A stretch of 64,000 nt of DNA, taken from positions 124,001 to 188,000 of the forward strand of contig VFZN01000005.1 of assembly GCA_016871195.1 (NCBI GenBank). The letters are read 5' to 3'. Position 1 is the stretch's first letter; each line of letters starts with the position of its first letter. The translations under genes were made by a program, and so were the position numbers. Shown here in pieces: positions 44,277 to 53,527 of this stretch. The stretch comes from Acidobacteriota bacterium (lineage in GTDB: Bacteria; Acidobacteriota; Vicinamibacteria; Vicinamibacterales; UBA2999). The notes under the pieces were generated by a model, which did not search any database, was not told where the DNA came from, and saw only the letters and a list, made by a program, of their open reading frames with translations.

Positions 44277-45614
44277 TTACATCAGTCGTGGCCACAACCA
44301 GAACGCCACACTGACGACGAGAGTGTACGCGACAAAGACGAGCGAAGCGTATCCGAGAATGTCCCGGAAATCTATGCGGGCGGCTGCCAGCAGCGGCAAG
44401 GCCCAGAAGGGCTGAATGAGGTCGGTGGCCATATCGCCCCACGCATACGACAGCACCACCTGCGGCAGCGGCACACCAAGGCGGAGCGCAGCATCCACAA
44501 GGTAGGGGGCCTCGATGGCCCACTTCGAGCCACCGGATGGCACGAGATAGTTCACGAGCCCCGAATACCAGTACAACAGCAGCGGCAGCGACTCGGCCGA
44601 TGCCGACTGGGCGATAGCCTCACCCATGAGTGTGGCGAGGCCCGTCCCCTGAATGACGCCGTACATGCCGGCGTAGAAGGGAAACTGCAGGATCACGCCG
44701 GCGGCGAGCGGTGCCCCCTGTTCCGCTGCTGCCATCAGGCTCGCGACCGACGGGTGCAGCCCGACCGCCAGCATCAGGAACGCGAAGTTGAGCACATCGA
44801 GCGTCAGCCCGCCACTGCCCCGCACTGCGTACGTGCCAAGCCACACGGCGCCGCAGAGGGCGATGACCAGCGGCAAGGCGCGATGATGGTCGAGTCGCGC
44901 GGCGAGTGCATTGCCCACCTGTGCAGGCGGCGTGAAGCGCGCCAGCTGATCCACCGTACCCGGTGGCGCGGGTCTCGTGTGTTCAGGTGCAGGATGCAAC
45001 CCCCACACCAGGCCGAGCAGCAGCATCACGACGATCGCAGTCAGCGAAAGGTTGAACGCGCTGAACACCGTGTCGCGCATCGGCACCACACCCATCGTCT
45101 GCTCGAGAAAGTGGCCCGGCGTGGCCACAAGCAGCGGTGCCGAGGCCGACAGTCCCGCGTGCCACGTGGCGCCCATCCCGAAGTACGCCGCGCACACCAG
45201 CAGTCGATAGTCGACCGAGGGCACCGCCCTCACCATGTGCCGTACCAGCATGGCGCAGCCCACGAGGCTGAGTCCCCAGTGCACCCACGCGAGCGCCATC
45301 GACACCGCTGCCATCAGTACGACGGCGCCTCGCGGGGAACGGGCACGCGCAGCCAGGCGCGCCATGAGGCGATCGACAGGCGGAGCCGAGGCCACGAGAA
45401 AGCCCGACACGACCACCAGCACCATCTGCATGGCAAACGGCACCAGTGCCCAGAAGCCATCACCCCAGGCCTGCACGACTTTCAGCGGTGATGTGTCCGT
45501 CGCCACGCTGGCACCGACCATCGTCAGCAGCGTGAGGACGACGGCGATGGTCATGGCGCCCGGAATGCAGCGCTCGGCCCAGACGGTCAGGCGAATGGCG
45601 AGTCGGCCCAGCAT
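44277..45614 (-). CDS. atoE: Short-chain fatty acid transporter, AtoE family
   Basis: 445 residues with about twelve hydrophobic helices. The sequence shows the family segments AWVHWGLSLVGCAMLVRHM, FPFYAGMYGVIQGTGLA, SGLVNYLVPSGGSKWAIEAP and YAWGDMATDLIQPFWALPLL. It probably imports acetoacetate or butyrate for the CoA-transferase encoded immediately upstream. ATG 45614 leaves a 22-nt gap after scoB; the longer frame would overlap scoB and starts with a non-hydrophobic tract. Confidence 0.9.
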   Translation of the reverse strand: MLGRLAIRLTVWAERCIPGAMTIAVVLTLLTMVGASVATDTSPLKVVQAWGDGFWALVPFAMQMVLVVVSGFLVASAPPVDRLMARLAARARSPRGAVVLMAAVSMALAWVHWGLSLVGCAMLVRHMVRAVPSVDYRLLVCAAYFGMGATWHAGLSASAPLLVATPGHFLEQTMGVVPMRDTVFSAFNLSLTAIVVMLLLGLVWGLHPAPEHTRPAPPGTVDQLARFTPPAQVGNALAARLDHHRALPLVIALCGAVWLGTYAVRGSGGLTLDVLNFAFLMLAVGLHPSVASLMAAAEQGAPLAAGVILQFPFYAGMYGVIQGTGLATLMGEAIAQSASAESLPLLLYWYSGLVNYLVPSGGSKWAIEAPYLVDAALRLGVPLPQVVLSYAWGDMATDLIQPFWALPLLAAARIDFRDILGYASLVFVAYTLVVSVAFWLWPRLM

Positions 45615-45636
45615 GGGGTGCCGTGGAGTGTTCGCC

Positions 45637-46284
45637 CTAGAAGCGCCCGACCGGCTGCCGCACCAGCAGCGGGGCCCCGGTGGCGGCCCTGACCTCGGCT
45701 TCGGTAGTGTCGTCGGCAATCTCGCGCAGCACGAGACCATCGGGTGTGACATCGATGACCGCCATCTCGGTCACGATGACGCTCACCACGTGCTGCCCCG
45801 TGAGTGGCAGCGTGCAGCGGGCGAGAATCTTGGGCGCGCCTTCGCGGGTCGTGTGTTCCATCGCGACGATGACTTTGCGTGCGCCGGCGACCAGGTCCAT
45901 CGCACCGCCCATGCCCTTGACCATCTTGCCGGGAATCATCCAGTTGGCCAGATTCCCGTGACGATCGACCTCGAGGGCCCCCAGCACCGTGACATCGACA
46001 TGCCCGCCGCGAATCATGGCAAACGATTCGGCGCTGCTGAAGTACGACGCGCCGGACAGCTCGGTCACGGTCTCTTTTCCAGCGTTAATCAGATCGGGAT
46101 CGATCTGGTCTTCCGCCGGATAGGGGCCGACGCCGAGCATGCCGTTTTCCGAGTGCAGGGTGATTTCCACACCCGGCGGCACGAAGTTGGCCACGAGGGT
46201 CGGCATGCCGATGCCGAGGTTGACGTAGTCGCCATCCTTCAGCTCGCGGGCAATGCGCGAGACGATACGTTCACGCTTATCCAC
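45637..46284 (-). CDS. scoB: 3-oxoacid CoA-transferase subunit B
   Basis: 215 residues. The catalytic Glu that forms the CoA thioester is in [14 protein letters not shown]. Also present are [16 protein letters not shown] and [15 protein letters not shown]. With subunit A it moves CoA between succinyl-CoA (or acetyl-CoA) and acetoacetate. GTG 46284 overlaps the end of scoA by 8 nt. Confidence 0.94.
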   Translation of the reverse strand: MDKRERIVSRIARELKDGDYVNLGIGMPTLVANFVPPGVEITLHSENGMLGVGPYPAEDQIDPDLINAGKETVTELSGASYFSSAESFAMIRGGHVDVTVLGALEVDRHGNLANWMIPGKMVKGMGGAMDLVAGARKVIVAMEHTTREGAPKILARCTLPLTGQHVVSVIVTEMAVIDVTPDGLVLREIADDTTEAEVRAATGAPLLVRQPVGRF

Positions 46285-46987
46285 GGCTCACCGTCCGTTT
46301 CTCGATGCGCTTCTCGTAAGGGCCGCCCTGCAGAACATGGCGCACGTAGATGCCCGGAGTATGCACGACATCGGGGTCGATGTCGCCCGGCTCGACCAGA
46401 TGCTCAACCTCGGCGATGGTGACGCGTGCCGCCGTGGCCATCATCGGACTGAAATTTCTGGCGGTCTTGCGGAACACCAGGTTGCCTGCGGTGTCGCCCT
46501 TCCAGGCCTTGATGAACGCAAAGTCGGCCTTCAGCGGACGTTCGAGCACATAGAGGCGTCCGTCGAACTCGCGTACCTCCTTACCCTCGGCCACGACCGT
46601 GCCGACCCCAGTCGGCGTATAGAAGCCGCCGATGCCCGCGCCCCCCGCCCTGATGCGTTCGGAAAACGTGCCCTGCGGCACCAGCTCGACGTCGATTTCC
46701 TTCTGCAGGAACTGCCGCTCGAATTCCTTGTTCTCGCCGACGTAGGTGGAAATCATCTTCCGCACCTGCCGGGACTTCAGCAGGCTGCCGACACCGAAGT
46801 CATCGACACCCGCGTTGTTGCTGACGATGATGAGGCCCGACGTGCCGCGACGGCGGAGCGCGGCCAGCAGGGTTTCCGGAATGCCGGCCAGGCCGAAGCC
46901 TCCCATCATGATGGTGGCGCCGTGGTGGACCAGCGCCACGGCGTCATCTGCGCTGTTCAGACGTTTGTTCATAGGCCTCTCGGGCAC
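46277..46987 (-). CDS. scoA: 3-oxoacid CoA-transferase subunit A
   Basis: 236 residues with [18 protein letters not shown], the glycine-rich [16 protein letters not shown] and the ending [10 protein letters not shown] typical of subunit A. First gene of scoA-scoB-atoE, a ketone-body or short-chain fatty acid uptake and activation module. GTG 46987 has GAGG 5 nt upstream; ATG 46972 is possible. The 73-nt gap to trpA holds CACAAT on the minus strand as a weak -10 and no clear terminator for the trp operon. Confidence 0.93.
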   Translation of the reverse strand: MPERPMNKRLNSADDAVALVHHGATIMMGGFGLAGIPETLLAALRRRGTSGLIIVSNNAGVDDFGVGSLLKSRQVRKMISTYVGENKEFERQFLQKEIDVELVPQGTFSERIRAGGAGIGGFYTPTGVGTVVAEGKEVREFDGRLYVLERPLKADFAFIKAWKGDTAGNLVFRKTARNFSPMMATAARVTIAEVEHLVEPGDIDPDVVHTPGIYVRHVLQGGPYEKRIEKRTVSRG

Positions 46988-47060
46988 CGCAGCCTCATCG
47001 CCTCACTGGTGCCGCACCATTGTGACGCACCCGGCCCCCCTTCGGGATTCCCCGATGGAG

Positions 47061-47846
47061 TTAGCCTCGGAGCCAGCGCACGTAGGTCGCCGCGGCTGCG
47101 GCCGGGTCGCCATCGGTGCCCTGCTCGGCGATGACCTGCACAAGCGCACTGCCCACCACCGCCGCGTCGGCCATGCGGCCCAGCGCCTGCATGTGTTCGG
47201 GCGTCGAAACGCCGAAGCCGAGCACCAGCGGGAGATCAGTGACCTCCCTGACCCGTCGGGCGAGCTCGGCCGCCGCATCACTGATGTCGGTGCGGGCGCC
47301 TGTGACACCGAGCCGCGATATGCCATAGAGGAAGCCGCGCCCCAGATGGGCCGCCTTCCGCATCCGTTCGGTCGAGGTCGTCGGGCTCAGCAGGAAGATC
47401 ATGTCGATGCCCGCCTGGGTGAACGCCTGGTGCCACTCTCGCCCCTCTTCGGGGGGCACATCCAGCGTGAGCACCCCGTCGACGCCTGCCTCTGCGGCCC
47501 GCGCCGTAAACTGCGCGAGCCCCATGCGCATGATCGGGTTGGCGTACGAGAACAGGACGATGGGCGCGGCGATGTCAGGCCTGATGTCGGCCACCATCTG
47601 GAGGACGCCGTCGAGGGTCGTGCCCGAGGCCAGGGCCCGCTCGGTGGCGCGCTGAATGACGGGACCGTCGGCGAGCGGATCCGAGAATGGCACACCCACC
47701 TCCAGCACATCGACACCGGTGGCATCGAGCGTCTTGAGAATAGCGGCGCTCTGCGCCAGCGACGGATCTCCCGCCGTAATGTAGGTCACCAGGCCTGTCC
47801 GCCGGTCGCGGCGGAGACGGTCGAAGCGGTCACTGATGCGCGACAT
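47061..47846 (-). CDS. trpA: Tryptophan synthase alpha subunit
   Basis: 261 residues. Cleaves indole-3-glycerol phosphate to indole, which is channelled to TrpB. The catalytic Glu is in [19 protein letters not shown] and the Asp in [11 protein letters not shown]; the end [14 protein letters not shown] binds the phosphate. ATG 47846 has GGAGGG 6 nt upstream and overlaps the trpB end by 17 nt. Last gene of the trp operon. Confidence 0.96.
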   Translation of the reverse strand: MSRISDRFDRLRRDRRTGLVTYITAGDPSLAQSAAILKTLDATGVDVLEVGVPFSDPLADGPVIQRATERALASGTTLDGVLQMVADIRPDIAAPIVLFSYANPIMRMGLAQFTARAAEAGVDGVLTLDVPPEEGREWHQAFTQAGIDMIFLLSPTTSTERMRKAAHLGRGFLYGISRLGVTGARTDISDAAAELARRVREVTDLPLVLGFGVSTPEHMQALGRMADAAVVGSALVQVIAEQGTDGDPAAAAATYVRWLRG

Positions 47847-49056
47847 GATGTCCCTCCGGCAGCAGGGCCGCCACGCTCTGCACGTCCTTGTCACCACGTC
47901 CGGACAGATTGACCAGCACCGTCGTCCCTGGGGCCAGGCCGTGCGCTCCCTTCAACAGGTACGCGAACGCGTGCGCCGACTCGAGCGCCGGAATGATGCC
48001 TTCGGTCCGCGCCAGCGTCTGGAACGCCTCGAGCGCATCACTGTCGCCCGCGTACTCGTAGCGGGCCCGCCCGCTGGCGTGCAGCGACGCATGCTCGGGG
48101 CCGATCGCGGCATAGTCGAGACCCGCCGACACTGAATGCGTGGCCTCGACGTTGCCGTGTGCGTCCTGCAGCACCCATGTGCGTGTGCCCTGCAGAATGC
48201 CCGCAGCGCCTCCGGCAAACCGCGCTGCATGGCGCCCGGCGGCAATCGTTTCCCCTCCGGCTTCCACGCCGACCAGCTGCACCTGCGCATCATCGATGAA
48301 CGCATCAAAGATGCCCATCGCGTTGCTGCCGCCGCCGACACAGGCCACCACCACGTCGGGCAACTGGCCCGTCTGGTCGAGGCACTGCTGGCGCGCCTCG
48401 CGGCCAATGACGCTCTGGAATTCCCGCACCATCAGCGGATAGGGATGCGGCCCGAGCGCCGACCCCAGCAGGTAATGCGTGTCGTGCGGTCTGGCGACCC
48501 AGTCGCGCATCGCCTCGTTGATGGCGTCCTTCAGCGTGCAGCTGCCCGAGTCGACGCCGACGACCGTAGCGCCCAGCAGACGCATGCGGAAGACATTGAG
48601 CGCCTGACGGCGCATGTCTTCGGTGCCCATGTAGACCACGCACTCGAGGCCGAGCAGCGCGCAGGCCGTCGCCGATGCGACCCCGTGCTGCCCCGCTCCG
48701 GTTTCGGCCACAATGCGGCCCTTGCCCATGCGCACCGCGAGCAGGGCCTGTCCGAGGGCGTTGTTGATCTTGTGCGCCCCGGTGTGGGTGAGATCTTCGC
48801 GCTTGAGCAGCACGCGCAGCTGTCCGCAGGGGTCGCCGAAACGACGGGCGTCCCAGAGCGGCGTCGGACGCCCCACGTAGTGCCGGAACAACCGATCGAG
48901 TTCGGCCGCGAAGGCCGGATCGCGACGGGCCTCGAAATACTCGGCCTCCAGTGATTCGATGGGAGCCACCAGCGTCTCTGGAACAAACCGCCCGCCAAAG
49001 TCGCCAAAGTAGCCCCGCGCATCGGGGTCGCGTCGACCAAACCACACCGCACTCAT
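47830..49056 (-). CDS. trpB: Tryptophan synthase beta subunit
   Basis: 408 residues. PLP-dependent condensation of indole with serine. The start [16 protein letters not shown], the PLP lysine in [15 protein letters not shown], the phosphate-binding [12 protein letters not shown] and the end [12 protein letters not shown] are canonical for TrpB1. ATG 49056 overlaps the trpF stop by ATGA. Confidence 0.97.
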   Translation of the reverse strand: MSAVWFGRRDPDARGYFGDFGGRFVPETLVAPIESLEAEYFEARRDPAFAAELDRLFRHYVGRPTPLWDARRFGDPCGQLRVLLKREDLTHTGAHKINNALGQALLAVRMGKGRIVAETGAGQHGVASATACALLGLECVVYMGTEDMRRQALNVFRMRLLGATVVGVDSGSCTLKDAINEAMRDWVARPHDTHYLLGSALGPHPYPLMVREFQSVIGREARQQCLDQTGQLPDVVVACVGGGSNAMGIFDAFIDDAQVQLVGVEAGGETIAAGRHAARFAGGAAGILQGTRTWVLQDAHGNVEATHSVSAGLDYAAIGPEHASLHASGRARYEYAGDSDALEAFQTLARTEGIIPALESAHAFAYLLKGAHGLAPGTTVLVNLSGRGDKDVQSVAALLPEGHHVAHQ

Positions 49057-49652
49057 GCTTGCCGCCTTGCTGCAGCCACGAAGGCCGCGATACGCGCCGC
49101 GCTCTTGATGCCCGGCGCTTCTTCCACTCCTGATGACACATCCACGGCCCAGGGCCGCACGGCCCGCACCGCCTCGCCCACCGTGTCGGCCGTGAGTCCC
49201 CCGGCCAGCACCACGGCGCGCCGCGCCGCCAGCGCTGCCGCACGCGACCAGTCGGCCGTGCGCCCGGTTCCTCCGTGTTTCACCGGATCGTGCGCATCGA
49301 CCAGCACCGCCGCCTCGCCTCCGTCGTCCGGGTGCCAGGCGCCCAGCCCGTCATTCCAACTGATGGCGCGCAGCAGCCGGCAACCCTCGGGAAACGCGGG
49401 CACCGCGCCGTACACTTGCACCCAGCCGCACCCGGCATCATGCAGGCTCCGCACCTCGTCTGCCGAAGGACTGACAGTGACGGCCACGGTGGCAATGAAG
49501 GGCGGCACGGCCCGCATCAGTGATGACAGCTGCGCGCGTGTGACCGCGCGCGGACTGTGCGGCCACACGACAAACCCCAGTGCGTCGACGCCTGCCGCGA
49601 CGGCGGCCTTGACATCGTGCGCGCGTGTCAGTCCGCAGACCTTAATGCGCAT
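49053..49652 (-). CDS. trpF: Phosphoribosylanthranilate isomerase
   Basis: 199 residues, (beta/alpha)8 barrel. Catalytic Cys in [13 protein letters not shown], general acid Asp in VLVDAHDP, and ending [10 protein letters not shown] and [17 protein letters not shown] 49652 is chosen because MRIKVCGLT is the usual N-terminus; it overlaps the end of trpC by 11 nt. Confidence 0.95.
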   Translation of the reverse strand: MRIKVCGLTRAHDVKAAVAAGVDALGFVVWPHSPRAVTRAQLSSLMRAVPPFIATVAVTVSPSADEVRSLHDAGCGWVQVYGAVPAFPEGCRLLRAISWNDGLGAWHPDDGGEAAVLVDAHDPVKHGGTGRTADWSRAAALAARRAVVLAGGLTADTVGEAVRAVRPWAVDVSSGVEEAPGIKSAARIAAFVAAARRQA

Positions 49653-50460
49653 CGGTCCGTGCCTCATCGAGGAATGCCCTCAGCGCCGCTCCGGGATCAG
49701 GCGTCGTCATGAAGCGTTCGCCCATCAGGAACGCACGGTAGCCGAGGGCTCGCAGGCGATGCACCTCGGCAGGGTGGCGCAGTCCGCTTTCGCTGACCGC
49801 GATGACTGAGGCCGGCAGCCACGACGCCACGCGCGCAGATAGCTCGACGTCGACCTCGAGCGTGCGCAGGTTCCGGTTATTGACACCGACCAGGGTGGCG
49901 CCGGTGTCGATCGCGCGACGCACCTCGTCCTCGGCATGCGTTTCCACCAGCACGGCCAAGTCCAGCGCCTCGGCCTGCTCGCGCAGTGCTCTGAGTGCGG
50001 CATCATCGAGTGCGGCCACGATCAGCAGCACCGCGTCGGCTCCGTGAGCGACGGCCTCGTGCAGCTGATAGGTATCGACGATGAAGTCCTTGCGGAGAAG
50101 GGGTGTGCTGACGGCATCACGCACCGCGCGCAGGTGTCGGAGATCGCCGTCAAAGAAGCCGGGCTCGGTCAGTACCGATATCGCTGCCGCGCTGGCGTCA
50201 GCATAGCCGCGGGCGATCGCGACCGGGTCATAGGCAGCCCGCAGCACACCGCGCGACGGCGATCGCCGCTTGCACTCCGCGATGATGGGCAGCCGGGTGT
50301 CACTCGTGAGCGCCGTGATGAACGCAGCCCCGCGAGGGCGCCACCACTCGCCTGCACGCTGCAGTTGGTCGAGCGTCGTGCTCAGGCGCGCCTCATGGAC
50401 GCGCGTTCGTGTCGCGGCCACTATGGCGGCGAGCACATCAGGCTGTGCCACATGCGTCAC
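49642..50460 (-). CDS. trpC: Indole-3-glycerol phosphate synthase
   Basis: 272 residues. IIAECKRRSPSRGVLR with the catalytic Glu-Cys-Lys cluster, PLLRKDFIVDTYQLHEAVAHG, VGVNNRNLRTLEVD and SESGLRHPAEVH mark the family. It is a separate gene here, not fused to trpF. The start overlaps the trpD stop by ATGA. Confidence 0.96.
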   Translation of the reverse strand: MTHVAQPDVLAAIVAATRTRVHEARLSTTLDQLQRAGEWWRPRGAAFITALTSDTRLPIIAECKRRSPSRGVLRAAYDPVAIARGYADASAAAISVLTEPGFFDGDLRHLRAVRDAVSTPLLRKDFIVDTYQLHEAVAHGADAVLLIVAALDDAALRALREQAEALDLAVLVETHAEDEVRRAIDTGATLVGVNNRNLRTLEVDVELSARVASWLPASVIAVSESGLRHPAEVHRLRALGYRAFLMGERFMTTPDPGAALRAFLDEARTDAH

Positions 50461-51476
50461 GCGGGATCTCCGTGCGACGCCAGCGCCACGCGCTGCAGCA
50501 GCGCGAGCGCACGACCCGAGTCGATGGCCTCGGCGCCCTGCGCGATGCCGTCGGCGACGGTCAGGGCGTATCCACTGAGCATCAGGGCGGCCCCGGCATT
50601 GAACAGCACCACATCACGTACCGCCCCGTGCGCGCCGCCAAGCAGTGCACGGATGATCGCGGCGTTGTCGGCCGCATCGCCGCCGCGCAGGGCGTCGACG
50701 GGTGACACCGGCAGACCGAAGTCGCCCGGGTGCACATAGAACGACCGCACGGTGCCGTGCAGCACTTCCGACACCTTCGTATGTCCCGACGTCGACAGTT
50801 CGTCGAGGCCATCGGCGCTGTGCACGACCCAGGCGCGCGTCGAACCCAGGGCCAGCAGCGTCCGCGCCATCACTTCCGTGAGTTCGGCCTGCGGCACACC
50901 CACGATCTGGCGCGCGGGTCGCGCCGGATTGGTGAGAGGCCCCAACAGATTGAAGGCGGTGCGGACCCCGAGGTCGCGTCTTGCGGGGCCCGCGTGGCGC
51001 ATGGCCGGGTGAAACGTGGGCGCAAACAGGAATGTGAACCCCTCTGCGTCAAGCAACCGCGCGGCGGTATCGGGGGTCATGGCCACCTGCATGCCCAACG
51101 CTTCCAGAACGTCGGCACTGCCGCATCGGCTCGAGACGGACCGATTCCCATGCTTGGCCACCGGCACACCAGCAGCGGCCACGACGATCGCCGCCGCCGT
51201 CGAGATGTTCACGGTGTTCGCGCCGTCGCCTCCGGTGCCGCACGTGTCGAACACGTCGCCGTCGCGTCGTTCCAGCGGGGTGGCGTAGGCCCTCATCGTC
51301 GTGGCCAGCCCCACGAGTTCGGCCGGGCGCTCGCCCTTCATGGCCAGCGCGATCAGCAGGCCGGCGATCTGCGCGGGGGGAATCTGCCCCGACATGATCG
51401 CTTCCATCGCGGCGGCCGCCTGTGCGGTCGACAGATCACCATGCCGACGCAACTGGTCAATCAGCTGAGGAATCAT
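50457..51476 (-). CDS. trpD: Anthranilate phosphoribosyltransferase
   Basis: 339 residues. The PRPP-binding DTCGTGGDGANTVNIST and the anthranilate site AKHGNRSVSSRCGSADVLE are exact family motifs, with NLLGPLTNPA later. ATG 51476 forms an ATGA with the trpG stop; the frame is open further upstream but only across trpG. Confidence 0.96.
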   Translation of the reverse strand: MIPQLIDQLRRHGDLSTAQAAAAMEAIMSGQIPPAQIAGLLIALAMKGERPAELVGLATTMRAYATPLERRDGDVFDTCGTGGDGANTVNISTAAAIVVAAAGVPVAKHGNRSVSSRCGSADVLEALGMQVAMTPDTAARLLDAEGFTFLFAPTFHPAMRHAGPARRDLGVRTAFNLLGPLTNPARPARQIVGVPQAELTEVMARTLLALGSTRAWVVHSADGLDELSTSGHTKVSEVLHGTVRSFYVHPGDFGLPVSPVDALRGGDAADNAAIIRALLGGAHGAVRDVVLFNAGAALMLSGYALTVADGIAQGAEAIDSGRALALLQRVALASHGDPA

Positions 51477-52045
51477 GCTGACACCTCGAGAAAATTCCGA
51501 AGCAACTGCAGCCCATCGGAGGTCAGCACCGACTCGGGATGAAACTGCACACCGAAGATCGGGCGCGTGCGGTGCCGCAGGCCCATCACCAGCCCGTCGG
51601 CCTTCGTGCGAGCCGTGATCTCCAGATCGGCGGGCATCGACTCGGCCTCGACGATCAGCGAGTGATAGCGCCCGACCTGCGCCTCCGTCGGCCATCCTCG
51701 GAAGATCGTCTGGCCGTCGTGCACGATCACCGATGTCTTTCCGTGAATGGGCATCGGCGCCCGGATCACCTGTCCGCCAAAGGCCAGGCCGATGGCCTGG
51801 TGCCCGAGACACACGCCCAGCACCGGCGTCTGCGGCGAGATCGACTTCAGAATGTCGAGCATGGCGCCTGCCTCTTCGGGGCGTCCCGGTCCTGGTGACA
51901 TCACCACGTGCGACGGCGCAAGGTTGACGACATCAGCCGGAGTGACTTCGTTATTGCGGCGCACACGCACGTCGACTCCGAGCATGCCGAGGTACTGCAC
52001 CAGGTTGTAGGTGAACGAGTCGAAGTTGTCGATGACAAGCACCAT
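51473..52045 (-). CDS. trpG: Anthranilate synthase glutamine amidotransferase subunit
   Basis: 190 residues, class I amidotransferase. DNFDSFTYNLVQYL, the oxyanion strand MSPGPGRPEEAG, nucleophile Cys in LGVCLGHQAIG and the His-Glu pair in FGVQFHPESVLTSDG are all present. In many bacteria this subunit also serves PabB. It lies 9 nt after trpE. Confidence 0.95.
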   Translation of the reverse strand: MVLVIDNFDSFTYNLVQYLGMLGVDVRVRRNNEVTPADVVNLAPSHVVMSPGPGRPEEAGAMLDILKSISPQTPVLGVCLGHQAIGLAFGGQVIRAPMPIHGKTSVIVHDGQTIFRGWPTEAQVGRYHSLIVEAESMPADLEITARTKADGLVMGLRHRTRPIFGVQFHPESVLTSDGLQLLRNFLEVSA

Positions 52046-52054
52046 GGCGATGTC

Positions 52055-53527
52055 CTAGAGTCCGGCCTGCGCCAGTTCGAGGGCGCGCATCATAGCGCGC
52101 GCCTTGTCACGGGTTTCCTGATACTCGGCCGTGGCATCGGAATCGGCCACGACCCCGGCACCCGCCTGCACCCGGGCGCGGCGCCCGTCCATCAGCACGG
52201 TGCGGATGGCGATGCAAAAATCAAGATTGCCGGCGAAGTCGAGGTAGCCGATCGCCCCGGCGTAGAGGCCCCGCCGATCGGGTTCGAGGTCGGCGATGAT
52301 CTGCATCGCCCGCACCTTGGGCGCGCCAGAGACGGTGCCTGCCGGGAAGCAGGCCATCAGCGCATCGAGCCGGTCGCGCCCCTCTGCAAGCGTACCGTTG
52401 ACCACCGACACGAGATGCATGACATGCGAATAGCGCTCGAGGGCCATGTACCTGGCGACGTCCACCGTACCGTACGTCGACACGCGGCCCAGATCGTTGC
52501 GGCCCAGGTCGACGAGCATCACATGCTCTGACTTCTCTTTTTCGCTCGCCCGCAGCTCATCGGCCAGCCGCTGATCCTCACGTTCAGTGGCACCACGAGG
52601 CCGTGTTCCTGCGATGGGATGCGTGACCGACTGACGGCCTTCGACGCGCACCAGCATCTCTGGCGACGACCCCACGATGGTACGGCCGCCCATGCGGATG
52701 AAGAACATGTAGGGCGACGGGTTCACGTGCCGAAGCGCGCGATACACCGTGAAGGCATCGGCGTCGACCTCGGCCTCGAACCTCTGCGACAGCACGACCT
52801 GATAAATATCGCCGGCCGCAATGTGTTCCTTGGCCGTGCGGACCATGGTCTCGAAGCGTTCGCGCGTCAGGTTCGAGTTGAACGTGACAGGCGGATGTGC
52901 GACGGGTGTCGGCACCGCCAGCGCCCGTTCGAGCTCGGCTTGAAGAAAGCCGATGCGTGTGCAGGCAAAGTCGTAGAGCGCCCGCAGGTCATCGTGACCC
53001 GATACCCGGGCATTGGCGATGATGAGGATGCGATGCTGCACGTGGTCGAACGCCAGCACCGTGTCGAACAGCATGAAGCCGGCCTGTTCCGTGGCATCGT
53101 CCACTGCGGTGGTCACCGGTAGCGCCGGTTCGAACCACTGGGCCGTGTCGTACCCGAAGTAGCCGACGGCCCCGCCTGTCAGGCGCGGAAGACCGGGGAC
53201 GTAGGGGGCCTGGAACTGGTTCATCAGCCGACGCAGCGTGTCGATGAACGGACCGGGCACGACGGTCGTGACACCGGCCTCCTCGATGGTGGTGCGATCG
53301 TGGTGACCGCGCAGCAGCAGGAAGGGGTCTTTGCCTAGGAACGAATAGCGGCCGACATGCTCGCCGCCTTCCACACTCTCGAGCAGGAAGGCATAGTCGG
53401 AATGCTCGGCGATGCGCAGGAACGCCGAGACCGGCGTCAGCAAATCGGCCATGATTTCCTTGCACACCGGCACAAAGGTGCCCTGCTGCGCCAGTGCCAC
53501 AAACTCTTCGTAGGTCGTCAGCTTCAT
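52055..53527 (-). CDS. trpE: Anthranilate synthase component I
   Basis: 490 residues. Converts chorismate to anthranilate with ammonia from TrpG. The N-terminal LLES (48-51) is the classical tryptophan feedback site. The catalytic half has GDIYQVVLSQRFE, PSPYMFFIRMG, GTRPRGATEREDQ, ELRASEKEKSEHVMLVDLGR and GTVSGAPKVRAMQII. ATG 53527 overlaps the aroDE TGA by one base (TGATG), so both control layers, feedback inhibition and attenuation, are visible. Confidence 0.96.
   Translation of the reverse strand: MKLTTYEEFVALAQQGTFVPVCKEIMADLLTPVSAFLRIAEHSDYAFLLESVEGGEHVGRYSFLGKDPFLLLRGHHDRTTIEEAGVTTVVPGPFIDTLRRLMNQFQAPYVPGLPRLTGGAVGYFGYDTAQWFEPALPVTTAVDDATEQAGFMLFDTVLAFDHVQHRILIIANARVSGHDDLRALYDFACTRIGFLQAELERALAVPTPVAHPPVTFNSNLTRERFETMVRTAKEHIAAGDIYQVVLSQRFEAEVDADAFTVYRALRHVNPSPYMFFIRMGGRTIVGSSPEMLVRVEGRQSVTHPIAGTRPRGATEREDQRLADELRASEKEKSEHVMLVDLGRNDLGRVSTYGTVDVARYMALERYSHVMHLVSVVNGTLAEGRDRLDALMACFPAGTVSGAPKVRAMQIIADLEPDRRGLYAGAIGYLDFAGNLDFCIAIRTVLMDGRRARVQAGAGVVADSDATAEYQETRDKARAMMRALELAQAGL

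Noticed and set aside
47830-47897. Upstream start for trpA giving 278 residues
   Set aside because: It lies wholly inside trpB; ATG 47846 has GGAGGG at proper distance and the normal family N-terminus.
51477-51812. N-terminal extension of trpD (451 residues)
   Set aside because: The extra part only covers trpG in another frame; ATG 51476 has the ATGA overlap and standard length.
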